Assembly: GCA_937139495.1 (NCBI GenBank)
Contig: CAKZQC010000028.1
Span: 39,079-103,078 of the forward strand
DNA: 64,000 nt
Origin: an uncultured Saprospiraceae bacterium
GTDB taxonomy: Bacteria; Bacteroidota; Bacteroidia; Chitinophagales; Saprospiraceae
Direction of reading: 5' to 3'
In this document: positions 54,851 to 62,732 of the stretch, one piece after another
Layout of the letters: each line of letters begins with the position of its first letter
Position numbering within the stretch: the stretch's first letter is position 1
Notes under the pieces: generated by a model
Databases searched by the model: none
What the model was told of the DNA's origin: nothing
What the model saw: the letters and a program-made list of their open reading frames with translations, nothing else
Made by a program: the position numbers and the translations under genes

Positions 54851-55109
54851 TCTATACAATTTTATACGAATATTATAGTTCCTCCTCCTACGTTGCGTAA
54901 TTTCGGCAAAGGTCTATATTATAATTCAACAGTGTTTGCAACCCAACGTGAGCAGCATTGCCTGTCGGATCTGATGGATAGCAAGTAGCTATCGTATTGT
55001 TTATTAAAAAATAAACTAACTTAATGTCGAAAGAAGTAGGCTATGATGACGAAACTACCGACAATCAGACGAGGTCTGACGGCTTGTAAGGTTTCGTTAT
55101 TTTGGTTAT
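54851..55109 (-). promoter_or_regulatory. Structured nusA-infB intercistronic region
   Basis: A 259-bp gap inside the operon. On the - strand ACGAAAC (55097-55091) pairs with GTTTCGT (55055-55049); inside are CCG/CGG (55082-55080/55060-55058) and TCAGAC-CTC-GTCTGA (55079-55065). A purine-rich GGAGGAGG lies 30-40 nt before infB ATG as a strong ribosome-binding region. No ORF is seen. It may be a regulatory leader for infB or a processing site. Confidence 0.5.
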
Positions 55110-56384
55110 TTATTGTTCATCATGTTCTTCTTCTTGTTCTTCTTCCAACTCTGCAGTTAGTACGGTTACTATATTATTGATAGTCTCTTGTTCCAAATCG
55201 GTTCTACGAATCAACTCCTCAATATTTAATTCTAATACACTTCTAGCGGTATCACAGCCAATAGATTTGAGTTCATCAATGACCCAATCTTCTATTTCGT
55301 CTCTAAACTCATCGAGTTCTACATCATAATCATTGTTGTCAGCCCCCTCTCTATATACATCAATTGTATATTCGGTTAGGCGACTTGCCAACTTGATATT
55401 GATACCTTTCTTCCCGATGGCTCTCGAAATTTCTTCTGATTTCAAGTAAACAGATGCACGTCTTTTGACAGTATCTAGCTCGGTATAAGATATTTTGGCA
55501 GGCGTCAAAGCACGTTGTATATACAATTGCTCGTTGGTTGTGTAATTGATAATATCAATATTCTCGTTACGCAACTCTCTCACAATTCCGTGTATTCTTG
55601 ACCCTTTCACCCCTACACAAGCCCCTACTGGGTCAATGCGTTCGTCATAAGATTCTACCGCTACTTTGGCACGTTCGCCTGGTTGACGTACAATCTTCTT
55701 GACGGTAATTAATCCATCTTCTATCTCTGGTACTTCTTGTTCTAACAATTTTTCCAAAAACAGACTATCTGCTCTTGACAAAATAATAGCAGGCGTATTG
55801 TTACGCATTTCTACTTTCTGAATAATTGCTTTGAGCATATCGCCTTTGCGGAAAAAATCACCACGTACCATTTCGGTTTTTGGCAATATTAGTTCTACAT
55901 CTGTTTCGTCATCAAGTACTACTATATCACGTTTCATGATTTGGTAAACTTCACCACGTACGACCTGACCAACTTTATCTACATACATTTTGTAGATTTT
56001 GTCTTTTTCTAGTTCCAATATTCTAGATATGAGTGTCTGTCTAGCTGCCATAATGGCTCTACGTCCAAAATCTTCGATTTGGATACGCTGATAACATTCC
56101 TCTCCTACCTCATAATCTTCACCATCTTCTACTTGAAGAGCGTCTTGGATAGCAATCTGAAAACGGTCATCTTCTACCTCTCCTTTAGGTACAATTTCTC
56201 TCTTTCTCCAAATCTCCAAATCGCCTTCATCGGCATTGACAATGATGTCAAAGTTGTCATCAGAACTGTATTTCTTGCGAATAAGGGTACGAAAAACGTC
56301 CTCCAAGACTCTAATCATAGTCGGACGGTCAATACTCTTCATATTCGTAAACTCCTTAAAGGAATCGATTAGATTGATACTCAT
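55110..56384 (-). CDS. nusA: Transcription termination/antitermination factor NusA
   Basis: A 424-residue RNA polymerase elongation factor. N-terminal NusA domain (1-125), S1 domain (about 135-200; GQVVRGEVYQIMKRDIVVLDD), KH1/KH2 (about 225-365; ERIDPVGACVGVKGSRIHGIVRELRNENIDI, then AIGKKGINIKLASRLTEYTIDV) and an acidic tail. It has only one short C-terminal helical extension, the usual Bacteroidota form. Between rimP and infB. Confidence 0.95.
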   Translation of the reverse strand: MSINLIDSFKEFTNMKSIDRPTMIRVLEDVFRTLIRKKYSSDDNFDIIVNADEGDLEIWRKREIVPKGEVEDDRFQIAIQDALQVEDGEDYEVGEECYQRIQIEDFGRRAIMAARQTLISRILELEKDKIYKMYVDKVGQVVRGEVYQIMKRDIVVLDDETDVELILPKTEMVRGDFFRKGDMLKAIIQKVEMRNNTPAIILSRADSLFLEKLLEQEVPEIEDGLITVKKIVRQPGERAKVAVESYDERIDPVGACVGVKGSRIHGIVRELRNENIDIINYTTNEQLYIQRALTPAKISYTELDTVKRRASVYLKSEEISRAIGKKGINIKLASRLTEYTIDVYREGADNNDYDVELDEFRDEIEDWVIDELKSIGCDTARSVLELNIEELIRRTDLEQETINNIVTVLTAELEEEQEEEHDEQ

Positions 56385-56440
56385 GCCTGCATATATATTT
56401 ATAGTTTATCTAATTGTGGAGCCTTCAAATTGGCTTCGTC

Positions 56441-56929
56441 TTAAAAAGATATTTTTACAATTGTCTTCTTGATATTGCTGAAGGGAATTTCTTTATTGAA
56501 CGTAACTAGTTCTTTCTTCTTCGTCCCTTCTATCTTTACCTTTTCTTCATAACTCACTACAATCGTATCTTCGTTGACTTCCGTCAATGTACCTTTGATA
56601 CTTTTGTGATCGTTATCCACTTGCACTGCTACGTTTCGTCCAATATTTTTTACATACTGTCTGTGAAGGATAAGCGGTGAGCCTACACCTGACGACGAAA
56701 CGTCAATTTTGTATTTTTCGCCCAACCATTGGTTTTCCTCTATATGCTCCTCCAAGTAACGGCTAATACGGGCGCAATGCTGAAAAAGTACATTCTCATC
56801 ACTATCCAGAAAAATTTCAATATTGTCCCCTGGTAAGATTTTTAAATCTACCAAAAAGAGTTTACTAAATTCTTCTTCTTGAAACTTATCGTCTAATAGC
56901 TGTTCTAACTTGTCTTTGAGCGAAATCAT
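56441..56929 (-). CDS. rimP: Ribosome maturation factor RimP
   Basis: A 162-residue factor for 30S subunit maturation. The RimP pattern is ISLKDKLEQLL, FLVDLKILPGDNIEIFLDSDENV, CARISRYLEEHIEE, YKIDVSSSGVGSPL and HRQYVKNIGRNVAVQV. Start ATG 56929 is the family start. First gene of the rimP-nusA-infB operon; a strong hairpin precedes it. Confidence 0.93.
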   Translation of the reverse strand: MISLKDKLEQLLDDKFQEEEFSKLFLVDLKILPGDNIEIFLDSDENVLFQHCARISRYLEEHIEENQWLGEKYKIDVSSSGVGSPLILHRQYVKNIGRNVAVQVDNDHKSIKGTLTEVNEDTIVVSYEEKVKIEGTKKKELVTFNKEIPFSNIKKTIVKISF

Positions 56930-56966
56930 ATATGGTCTAAAATACTGGCTAATGTAATAGGATACA

Positions 56967-57003
56967 AACAATAGAGGGAACATTTTATGTTCCCTCTATT
57001 GTT
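56967..57003 (-). promoter_or_regulatory. Hairpin in the rimP leader
   Basis: A perfect 17-bp stem AACAATAGAGGGAACAT / ATGTTCCCTCTATTGTT with a TTT loop, ending about 38 bp before the rimP ATG. It has a weak U-rich tail (TTGTTTGT on the - strand). No upstream - strand gene needs a terminator here, so it may control the operon. A mirrored use for recX on the + strand is less likely. Confidence 0.5.
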
Positions 57004-57157
57004 ACACTTTTTCCCTATGCTGCTGCAAATATACGTTTATTCCTGTAATTATTAAATAAAATAGGCAATCCTATTACTTTTTTAGTTAATTTTTACCGTT
57101 TTTAGCACTTCTACTAGGCTTTTAGTGCTCGAAGTCGTCCAAAATTAAAAATTAAGT

Positions 57158-57631
57158 ATGTCCAACAAATATGTTTCTTACGATGAAGCCGTTCAGAAGC
57201 TCGAATCGTACTGTGCTTATCAAGAACGTTGTCATCAAGAAGTCCATCAAAAACTAAAAGACTTGGGCATCTTTGGAGAAGATATTGACCAAATTACGGC
57301 TCATCTTATCGAGAACAATTACCTCAATGAACTTCGTTTCGCTACGCTGTTTGCGGGCGGGCGATTTAGAATCAAGAAGTGGGGGCGTATCAAAATCAAA
57401 TTGGCACTCAAACAAAAGCGTATTTCTGAGTATTGTATCAAAAAAGCTCTACAAACAGAAATTCCCGAAGAGGACTATTATCAGACATTACTGCAAGTAC
57501 TCGAAAAAAAAGACCGCACCCTCCGAGAGCCGAACGCCTACAAATATAAGCAAAAATTAGCACGTTATGCACAAGAACGGGGATTTGAATCACCACTCGT
57601 TTGGTCAGTCATCAATGATTTGTATGCGTAA
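57158..57631 (+). CDS. recX: Regulatory protein RecX
   Basis: A 157-residue RecX-family modulator of RecA. It consists of three three-helix repeats: EAVQKLESYCAYQERCHQEVHQKL, the central block RFATLFAGGRFRIKKWGRIKIKLALKQKRIS and a C-terminal repeat with YKQKLARYAQERGFESPLVWSVIND. It stands alone, convergent with the alkyltransferase-like gene, so not in a recA operon. Confidence 0.9.
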   Translation: MSNKYVSYDEAVQKLESYCAYQERCHQEVHQKLKDLGIFGEDIDQITAHLIENNYLNELRFATLFAGGRFRIKKWGRIKIKLALKQKRISEYCIKKALQTEIPEEDYYQTLLQVLEKKDRTLREPNAYKYKQKLARYAQERGFESPLVWSVINDLYA

Positions 57632-57636
57632 TCTTG

Positions 57637-57969
57637 TCATAGTTCCTCTAGTGGACTCCAAAAAAGGGTTTTGAAATTAACCACTCGGTCATCTTGAACT
57701 TCTACTCCTTCGTCTTCGAGTAGTTCCTGCATACGATTGCCACCAAAAAACAACTTGCCTGTCAAGATGCCACTCCTGTTGACTACTCGATGTGCAGGCG
57801 TACCTGCGGGACAAATATGCAAGGCTTGCCCGACCATTCTGGCTCGGTTGGTCTGTTCGATGGCTGCCGCAATCGCTCCATAGGTACTCACTCGCCCCTT
57901 GGGGATAAGTCGAGTAATGGCATAGACTTCTTCGTTGAATGTTGGTCGGTCAAACTTTGGCTTTTTCAT
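57637..57969 (-). CDS. Alkyltransferase-like protein (ATL)
   Basis: A 110-residue MGMT-family protein without the N-terminal half. The acceptor motif reads PAHRV (58-62), Ala59 for the catalytic Cys. The fold is otherwise kept (FNEEVYAITRLIPKGRVSTYGAIA, then ARMVGQALHICPAGTPAHRVV). ATL proteins bind O6-alkylguanine tightly and hand it to nucleotide excision repair instead of repairing it. The window also has a catalytic Ogt at 35260. Confidence 0.9.
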   Translation of the reverse strand: MKKPKFDRPTFNEEVYAITRLIPKGRVSTYGAIAAAIEQTNRARMVGQALHICPAGTPAHRVVNRSGILTGKLFFGGNRMQELLEDEGVEVQDDRVVNFKTLFWSPLEEL

Positions 57970-58013
57970 AGTTTACTGCTGCATTTAATATTAGGTATTT
58001 TCTTTTATTGAAC

Positions 58014-58847
58014 TTACTCGAAGTCATCGAGCAGGTTAGGGTCGGAAGACTGAGGGGCTACTTTCTTAGTTTTCCAATGTTGATACCCTAATATGATACA
58101 AAATCCGATACTAGTAGCACTCAACTTATATAAATACTCTTCAAAATTCATGGAAAGTGGCGAACGTAAATCCCATAAACTATACTCAAACAAAACATAT
58201 ACAATATTAGATACACACAAAAACTGAAATAATTTACTAAGCTTACTTCCTTCTCGAAAAATTCGCAAAATCAATATAACCACATAATTGACCAATAAAA
58301 AGCTAGCAGAAAGGTAAAGTGTACCTACATTAGATAGACCTTCAAATTTAAGTACCAGCCCGTGAGTAGCACCGTACAATAGTATTATAAAGCCACTATA
58401 CATTGCTATCAATGCCAAAAATCCCCACTTAAAATGATACACCAATTGATTCGCCACCTTTGCTTCTACTAACCAAACAACTGAAAATCCAATTTGGAGG
58501 AGACAAAATAAGGTAGCATACAGCATATTTTTTACTATTTGAGCATTCAATGCTCCAAAAAATAAGAAGTAAGTGACCAACGCAAACAAAATCGAACTAA
58601 TAGCAAAGTAATCACTTATTTTTTTTTGCACTATGTAAATAGTACAACATAAGCCTATAGAATAGATTGCAGCTATAGCAAAACAACTGTGATAAAGTGG
58701 TAATTCCCATGCCGCTCTCCATCTAAAATCACTAATCAAATGACTAGAATACAACCAAACTACACCCAATAATAAAGTATAAATAATTATCTGCAATACA
58801 TATCCAACTTTCAGCCATTGAGGACGCTGTTCTATTATTTCTTCCAT
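58014..58847 (-). CDS. Integral membrane protein ending LLDDFE (paralogue 3)
   Basis: A 277-residue protein with about eight membrane helices. Shared landmarks with its two upstream neighbours are IYSIGLC after the second helix, a central helix with charged hairpin and the C-terminal end DPNLLDDFE. I do not recognise the family. Third of three tandem genes; it starts 2 nt after the gene at 58850 and is probably co-transcribed. Confidence 0.7.
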   Translation of the reverse strand: MEEIIEQRPQWLKVGYVLQIIIYTLLLGVVWLYSSHLISDFRWRAAWELPLYHSCFAIAAIYSIGLCCTIYIVQKKISDYFAISSILFALVTYFLFFGALNAQIVKNMLYATLFCLLQIGFSVVWLVEAKVANQLVYHFKWGFLALIAMYSGFIILLYGATHGLVLKFEGLSNVGTLYLSASFLLVNYVVILILRIFREGSKLSKLFQFLCVSNIVYVLFEYSLWDLRSPLSMNFEEYLYKLSATSIGFCIILGYQHWKTKKVAPQSSDPNLLDDFE

Positions 58848-58849
58848 TT

Positions 58850-59701
58850 CTAGTTATTTAGGGTTTCTCCAAAATCGTCGAGCAATTCGTTATCGACCAA
58901 GTAAGGGGATTGCACCTGACGATACTGCCAAAACAAACTCAGGCTACACAATACGCCTATTGCACTACTCGCATACAACAGCACATCAAATGAAGCAATC
59001 TGAATTTGGTTACCGCTAATACTACTATAAAGGTACAGATTCAATAAAATAGTTACTCCAGCCAATAGACTAAAAAAGCTACCCACAATTCCTCGTATCC
59101 GAAATAATTGAAGGATCAAAATAGTCCCCCAGTTGACAAATAAGTTTGTTATCATAAATACAATGATTCTCTCAAGCAACCCTGCACCTTGACTAAAGCC
59201 AAATCTACTCCCAATAGTAATATTCAACAACAGTATCAAAAACAAATAAAACCCTGCCATCAGTAACATAACTAACTTGATGCGGTGCGACATTCTTTTT
59301 TGCCATACGCCGCCTCCTAGCCATGCTACGGCGAAGCCAATCTGAACCAAACAACCTAATATACAGTATAGTCTGGTGCCCATGACCGTAAAGTCAACAT
59401 GGTCAATAAAGAACAGACAACTCCCCAGAAAAAACACAATTGTACTACTCAAAAAATAAAGATTAATTTTTTGCTGCTGCTGCTTATAGGTGGCACTACA
59501 CAAACCTATGGAGTACATTCCAGCACCTACAAAACTGACATAGTAACTCAACTCAAAATCTTGGGGAGGCTCCCACAGGGGAAATTTCATTTGTATATTC
59601 ATAAAATAGCCTACGACACCTATTAGTCCTGTATGCAAAAGAATTTGCAAGCTATATCCTAGTTTGAGCCAGATTTTTTTGGGAGGGGTTGATGTTTCCA
59701 T
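58850..59701 (-). CDS. Integral membrane protein with LLDDFG near the C-terminus (paralogue 2)
   Basis: A 283-residue protein with about eight helices. It shares MYSIGLCSATYKQQ, the spacing of the helices and ENELLDDF-like end (NELLDDFGETLNN) with the flanking genes. Sequence is diverged, so function may be too. No enzymatic motif is visible. Middle gene of three. Confidence 0.7.
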   Translation of the reverse strand: METSTPPKKIWLKLGYSLQILLHTGLIGVVGYFMNIQMKFPLWEPPQDFELSYYVSFVGAGMYSIGLCSATYKQQQQKINLYFLSSTIVFFLGSCLFFIDHVDFTVMGTRLYCILGCLVQIGFAVAWLGGGVWQKRMSHRIKLVMLLMAGFYLFLILLLNITIGSRFGFSQGAGLLERIIVFMITNLFVNWGTILILQLFRIRGIVGSFFSLLAGVTILLNLYLYSSISGNQIQIASFDVLLYASSAIGVLCSLSLFWQYRQVQSPYLVDNELLDDFGETLNN

Positions 59702-59729
59702 TTGTTATGGTTTTAGCTTTTATTCAAAT

Positions 59730-60608
59730 TTATCCGAAATCATCTAATAGATCTAAACTAGATTGACGGGGTTGTTCGTATTCTGTTTTCCAAAACAAGA
59801 TACTGGCTAATAAAGCTCCCAATACACACAGACTCACCCACCAATAGAATGTTTCGGTCATATCTAGCCAATAACCATTCCCATAAACGAGCATGCTGTA
59901 CAGCAGCAAAACGACATTCACTACTTGTGCTACTTTTAGCCATTTGCTAGCGTTTTTGGACAATATACCTATTGATATGGCGACTAAACTCGTAAAAACG
60001 AGCAGCAAGTGATACGTCATTTCGGGTATTTTAGTATCTCTTCCATTTGGTATCATTACATTATTGAAATGGTCGTTGCCCATTCTACGCTGTTCATTTA
60101 CCAACTCCAAATCCCATTGCCAACAATAAACCCCAACACCCAAAAGCGCTACAAAAAAAATAGCCTGGAACAACCAAAGTCCTTTGGATAATCTCGCTCT
60201 ATGCTGTTCTGCATAAGGTTCTATCAGCAATAAAAAATACCCCATCGCTTGAGCTATGCTTGTCGTTATCCACACGATTTTCATCTCTTTCAAGCTGGCT
60301 CCCTCAAATAAATATAAGCTACTATACAATAATAAAAGTAGCAAATTGAAAAACGTAAAAAATGCCCTAAAACCTTTAGCAAAATCACCAAACTTAAATA
60401 AAAAAAAGAGGGAACCAATCAGCGAAATAGCATATATTCCATAGTAAGAGTTTTCGGCATGATTCAACGATAATCCTTCGTAGTTTGCCCAGCCTACTCG
60501 AAAGAACTCTTCTTTTATAGCTTCGGCTATCGACAAAAATGAAAACCCTAGATACAATATAATACTGTACCCTATCATAGGGATTAGGTTGGAATATTTG
60601 AGTCCCAT
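59730..60608 (-). CDS. Integral membrane protein ending LLDDFG (paralogue 1)
   Basis: A 292-residue protein with about eight helices. It shows YGIYAISLIGSLFFLF in the position of the IYSIGLC segment and ends SLDLLDDFG. Between helices a polar periplasmic loop contains NNVMIPNGRDTKI. First of the three tandem paralogues, no similarity recognised to a known family. Confidence 0.7.
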   Translation of the reverse strand: MGLKYSNLIPMIGYSIILYLGFSFLSIAEAIKEEFFRVGWANYEGLSLNHAENSYYGIYAISLIGSLFFLFKFGDFAKGFRAFFTFFNLLLLLLYSSLYLFEGASLKEMKIVWITTSIAQAMGYFLLLIEPYAEQHRARLSKGLWLFQAIFFVALLGVGVYCWQWDLELVNEQRRMGNDHFNNVMIPNGRDTKIPEMTYHLLLVFTSLVAISIGILSKNASKWLKVAQVVNVVLLLYSMLVYGNGYWLDMTETFYWWVSLCVLGALLASILFWKTEYEQPRQSSLDLLDDFG

Positions 60609-60638
60609 AGTATTTATTTTTTAAGCTAAAATTTAGGT

Positions 60639-61016
60639 CTAATACATCGTATTGGGATTAGCTGATTTTTGAGGCACTTGTTGTATGGAGTCCCAATGTT
60701 CACAAATTTTGCCCTGTTCATCAAACCTAAAAAAGTCCATCGTAATATATTGATCATTGTCGGGCCAAACTTGATGCGTGTGTAATGCCACCAAATCGCC
60801 TTCGGCAATACAGCGTACAAAATCAATCGTTTTGTTGGGGTATTCTACTTGCATTCGTTCAAAGTAACTGATAAATCCTATTTTGCCATCAGCTACATCA
60901 GGATTGTGTTGTATATATTCCTGCCCTACATATTGCTCTATTGCACCACTCGGATTCCCCTCGTACGCCATGCGATAAAAAGCCACTGCATTTTTTTTAT
61001 TCTGTTCTAGGTTCAT
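60639..61016 (-). CDS. NTF2-like (SnoaL-type) protein
   Basis: A 125-residue protein of the nuclear transport factor 2 fold. Typical segments are NAVAFYRMAYEGNPSGAIEQYVGQEYIQHNPDVADG, then FVRCIAEGDLVALHTHQVWP and FRFDEQGKICEHWDSIQQVP, as in SnoaL-like proteins with unclear substrate. Start ATG 61016 is preferred to TTG 61034. It overlaps the end of the hydrolase gene by 20 nt, so translationally coupled. Confidence 0.85.
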   Translation of the reverse strand: MNLEQNKKNAVAFYRMAYEGNPSGAIEQYVGQEYIQHNPDVADGKIGFISYFERMQVEYPNKTIDFVRCIAEGDLVALHTHQVWPDNDQYITMDFFRFDEQGKICEHWDSIQQVPQKSANPNTMY

Positions 61017-61671
61017 CTTTTTCTTGTTTATCAAAATGATTGAATAATATATCGAAATTAGTCGTATCTAGCAAATTATCCATATACAAAACGTCCATTC
61101 CTTTGTCAGTGGCTCTTCGAGCCAATATATCTTTGTGCAGTACGTTTTGGTACACGTTCCGTAGCATTTCTATACAATAGAGTTTGCTACTATCTCGGTC
61201 ATCAAATCCCAAATCAAACGGCACTTTTTGAGCGAGCAGGTATTTCGCCTCTAGTATAATTTGCTCTTTTTGTTCCTCATTCGCCCGAAGGCGAACGGCT
61301 ATCAAACTGCCTTTTTGGCTTTGTTGACAATAGCTCGCCAATGGCTCCAGTAGCATTCCGTTGTGTCGCTCACTAGAGAGCGTGTGCAGTACCGCCATAG
61401 AGTCGGTCGCATACTTGACCACTAGCCCACAATGCGTAATCGGATACGCTTCGTCCAGATAATCCGCTATCGTCTCACTCACCCAACCAAAGCCCTTGCG
61501 TAGCAGCACATCACCTGTTTGGAGCTGTTCTAATTCGGTAATAGTAAGCGTATCAAACAAGCCACTTTCTGTCGTTATATTAGTTGGAATATCGGGCGAC
61601 TGACAAGCCACCAACCAACAAAAAAGGACTGCTAATAGCAGTCCTTTTTTGTTATCATATTTATGATTCAT
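60997..61671 (-). CDS. YiiX/YebB-like cysteine hydrolase lipoprotein
   Basis: A 224-residue lipoprotein: signal MNHKYDNKKGLLLAVLFCW with lipobox LVAC (Cys about 23), then a permuted NlpC/P60 (YiiX-type) domain with GDVLLRKGFGWVSE, PITHCGLVVKY (H-C core), LEPLASYCQQS and KLYCIEML. YiiX-like enzymes are papain-fold hydrolases of unknown envelope substrate. The signal-peptide codons form a terminator-like hairpin (61617-61653). Middle of a lipoprotein operon. Confidence 0.75.
   Translation of the reverse strand: MNHKYDNKKGLLLAVLFCWLVACQSPDIPTNITTESGLFDTLTITELEQLQTGDVLLRKGFGWVSETIADYLDEAYPITHCGLVVKYATDSMAVLHTLSSERHNGMLLEPLASYCQQSQKGSLIAVRLRANEEQKEQIILEAKYLLAQKVPFDLGFDDRDSSKLYCIEMLRNVYQNVLHKDILARRATDKGMDVLYMDNLLDTTNFDILFNHFDKQEKDEPRTE
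61617..61653 (-). terminator. Terminator-like hairpin inside the hydrolase signal-peptide codons
   Basis: On the - strand AACAAAAAAGGACTGC pairs perfectly (16 bp) with GCAGTCCTTTTTTGTT around TATTA. It starts 18 nt after the ATG at 61671 and encodes NKKGLLLAVLFC. The upstream gene stops 8 nt before that ATG, so the hairpin is the natural place for its terminator. Confidence 0.7.
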
Positions 61672-61679
61672 GGCGGCTA

Positions 61680-62105
61680 TTATTTAGCGGCTTCTGTTTC
61701 TTTAGGCATGTGTACCACCCAATGTCCTCCTTCCTTGATCAAGTCAATGTCTTTGCATTTGCTAGCCGCTTCTTCACAAAGCTGACAAACAGCCTTATTG
61801 CCTTCTTCCTTGCAAGTAGCCGTTGCTTTGCTAAAATCAAGATCATCAAACGATTGTTTCATATCCTCCTCTTTATTCATTTTTTTGAGCATTTCCATAC
61901 GCATTCCCAAAAAATCCATTGCTGCATCAGTCTCTTTACTCGTATATTTTTTAGCTCCTACAAAGTCGCTGTCACGAATACTTTGTACAAATTTTTTGGC
62001 AACAGCTTCTGCCGAATCGCTATTACCTGAACCGCCATCGCAGCTAGAGGCACTCAAAATAAATAGTCCACTCAAAAGGATAATCATTACACTAAGTAAT
62101 TTCAT
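61680..62105 (-). CDS. DUF4878-like lipoprotein
   Basis: A 141-residue lipoprotein with signal and lipobox ASSC (about 22). The mature part has the DUF4878/NTF2-like layout: AEAVAKKFVQSIRDSDFVGAKKYTS at the start, a Met/Lys-rich helix, then KATATCKEEGNKAVCQLCEEAASKCKDIDLIKEGGHWVV. It has a C-x(8)-C-x2-C cluster matched in the next gene. The downstream gene starts 8 nt after its stop. Confidence 0.7.
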   Translation of the reverse strand: MKLLSVMIILLSGLFILSASSCDGGSGNSDSAEAVAKKFVQSIRDSDFVGAKKYTSKETDAAMDFLGMRMEMLKKMNKEEDMKQSFDDLDFSKATATCKEEGNKAVCQLCEEAASKCKDIDLIKEGGHWVVHMPKETEAAK

Positions 62106-62167
62106 AATAATATTAGGTTTTTGGGTTATAAAATGATTCTTTTATTCTTTGACAACAACAACGTTGT

Positions 62168-62569
62168 TTACATTCCTAGTTCCGTGCTGACCAACCATTT
62201 TTGGTCTTGCTGCACCAACTGCAATTCTGCTTCTGCTCCCTCGGCATGACAACAAACCTTGCAAATCGTATTGCCAGCCTGTTCGCTACAATCGACTTTC
62301 GCTACCCGAAAATCATATTTGCTATTCAATTCGGCTACTTCTTCAGGATTGCTCATCTTGTAAGTTGTCTCCAAATCAAAAATACTTTTGGCAGCAGGTT
62401 CGGTACAGTATTTTCGAGCCGTATCAAATTTCTTTTCTTGCAATGCCTGCATAAACCCCTTGGCACTAATCGCTGCCGTACTTTGGTCGATTGTTTCGCC
62501 CTCGGAGGCACAAGCCACCATCAGTAGCAACAACAAACAAACACTACTTACTAAAGATATAATTTTCAT
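62168..62569 (-). CDS. DUF4878-like lipoprotein
   Basis: A 133-residue lipoprotein with signal and lipobox MVAC (about 20). Same layout as its neighbour at 61680: AKGFMQALQEKKFDTARKYCTEPAAKSIF and VDCSEQAGNTICKVCCHAEGAEAELQLVQQDQKWLV, with the C-x(8)-C-x2-C spacing. A tandem duplicate with diverged sequence. First gene of the operon 62569-60639. Confidence 0.7.
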   Translation of the reverse strand: MKIISLVSSVCLLLLLMVACASEGETIDQSTAAISAKGFMQALQEKKFDTARKYCTEPAAKSIFDLETTYKMSNPEEVAELNSKYDFRVAKVDCSEQAGNTICKVCCHAEGAEAELQLVQQDQKWLVSTELGM

Positions 62570-62598
62570 AATTTTTTTTATAGTTAACGGTCTTTTTC

Positions 62599-62688
62599 AG
62601 TCGAAAGTTGCAAGTCTAAAGTCGGAAGTTTTTTTCAATCCAAACATTTCCGACTTCCGACTTTGAACGTCCGACTTCCGACTATTTC
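62599..62688. repeat. AAGTCGGAAG heptad-like inverted repeat
   Basis: AGTCGAAAGTTGCAAGTC and AAAGTCGGAAG (62599-62629) face TTCCGACTTCCGACTTTGAAC and GTCCGACTTCCGACT (62647-62688). It is downstream of pheS and upstream of the lipoprotein operon (both on -). Same motif family as 1007-1092 and 23193-23279. Confidence 0.6.
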
Positions 62689-62704
62689 CATCACAATGGG
62701 CAAA

Positions 62705-62732
62705 GTCTAGCTTCTAGTTGTCTAGCATCTAC
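62705..62732. repeat. TAGAAGC-type repeat at the pheS 3' end
   Basis: AGTCTAGCTTCTAGTTGTC followed by TAGCATCTACC repeats the TCTAGCT/TCTAGTT theme found at 27159-27232. It directly precedes the pheS stop on the + strand. Confidence 0.45.

Noticed and set aside
53487..54878. Open frames opposite the infB N-terminal region
   Set aside because: Ser/Leu/Phe-rich antisense of the Lys/Glu/Pro/Thr-rich IF-2 linker.
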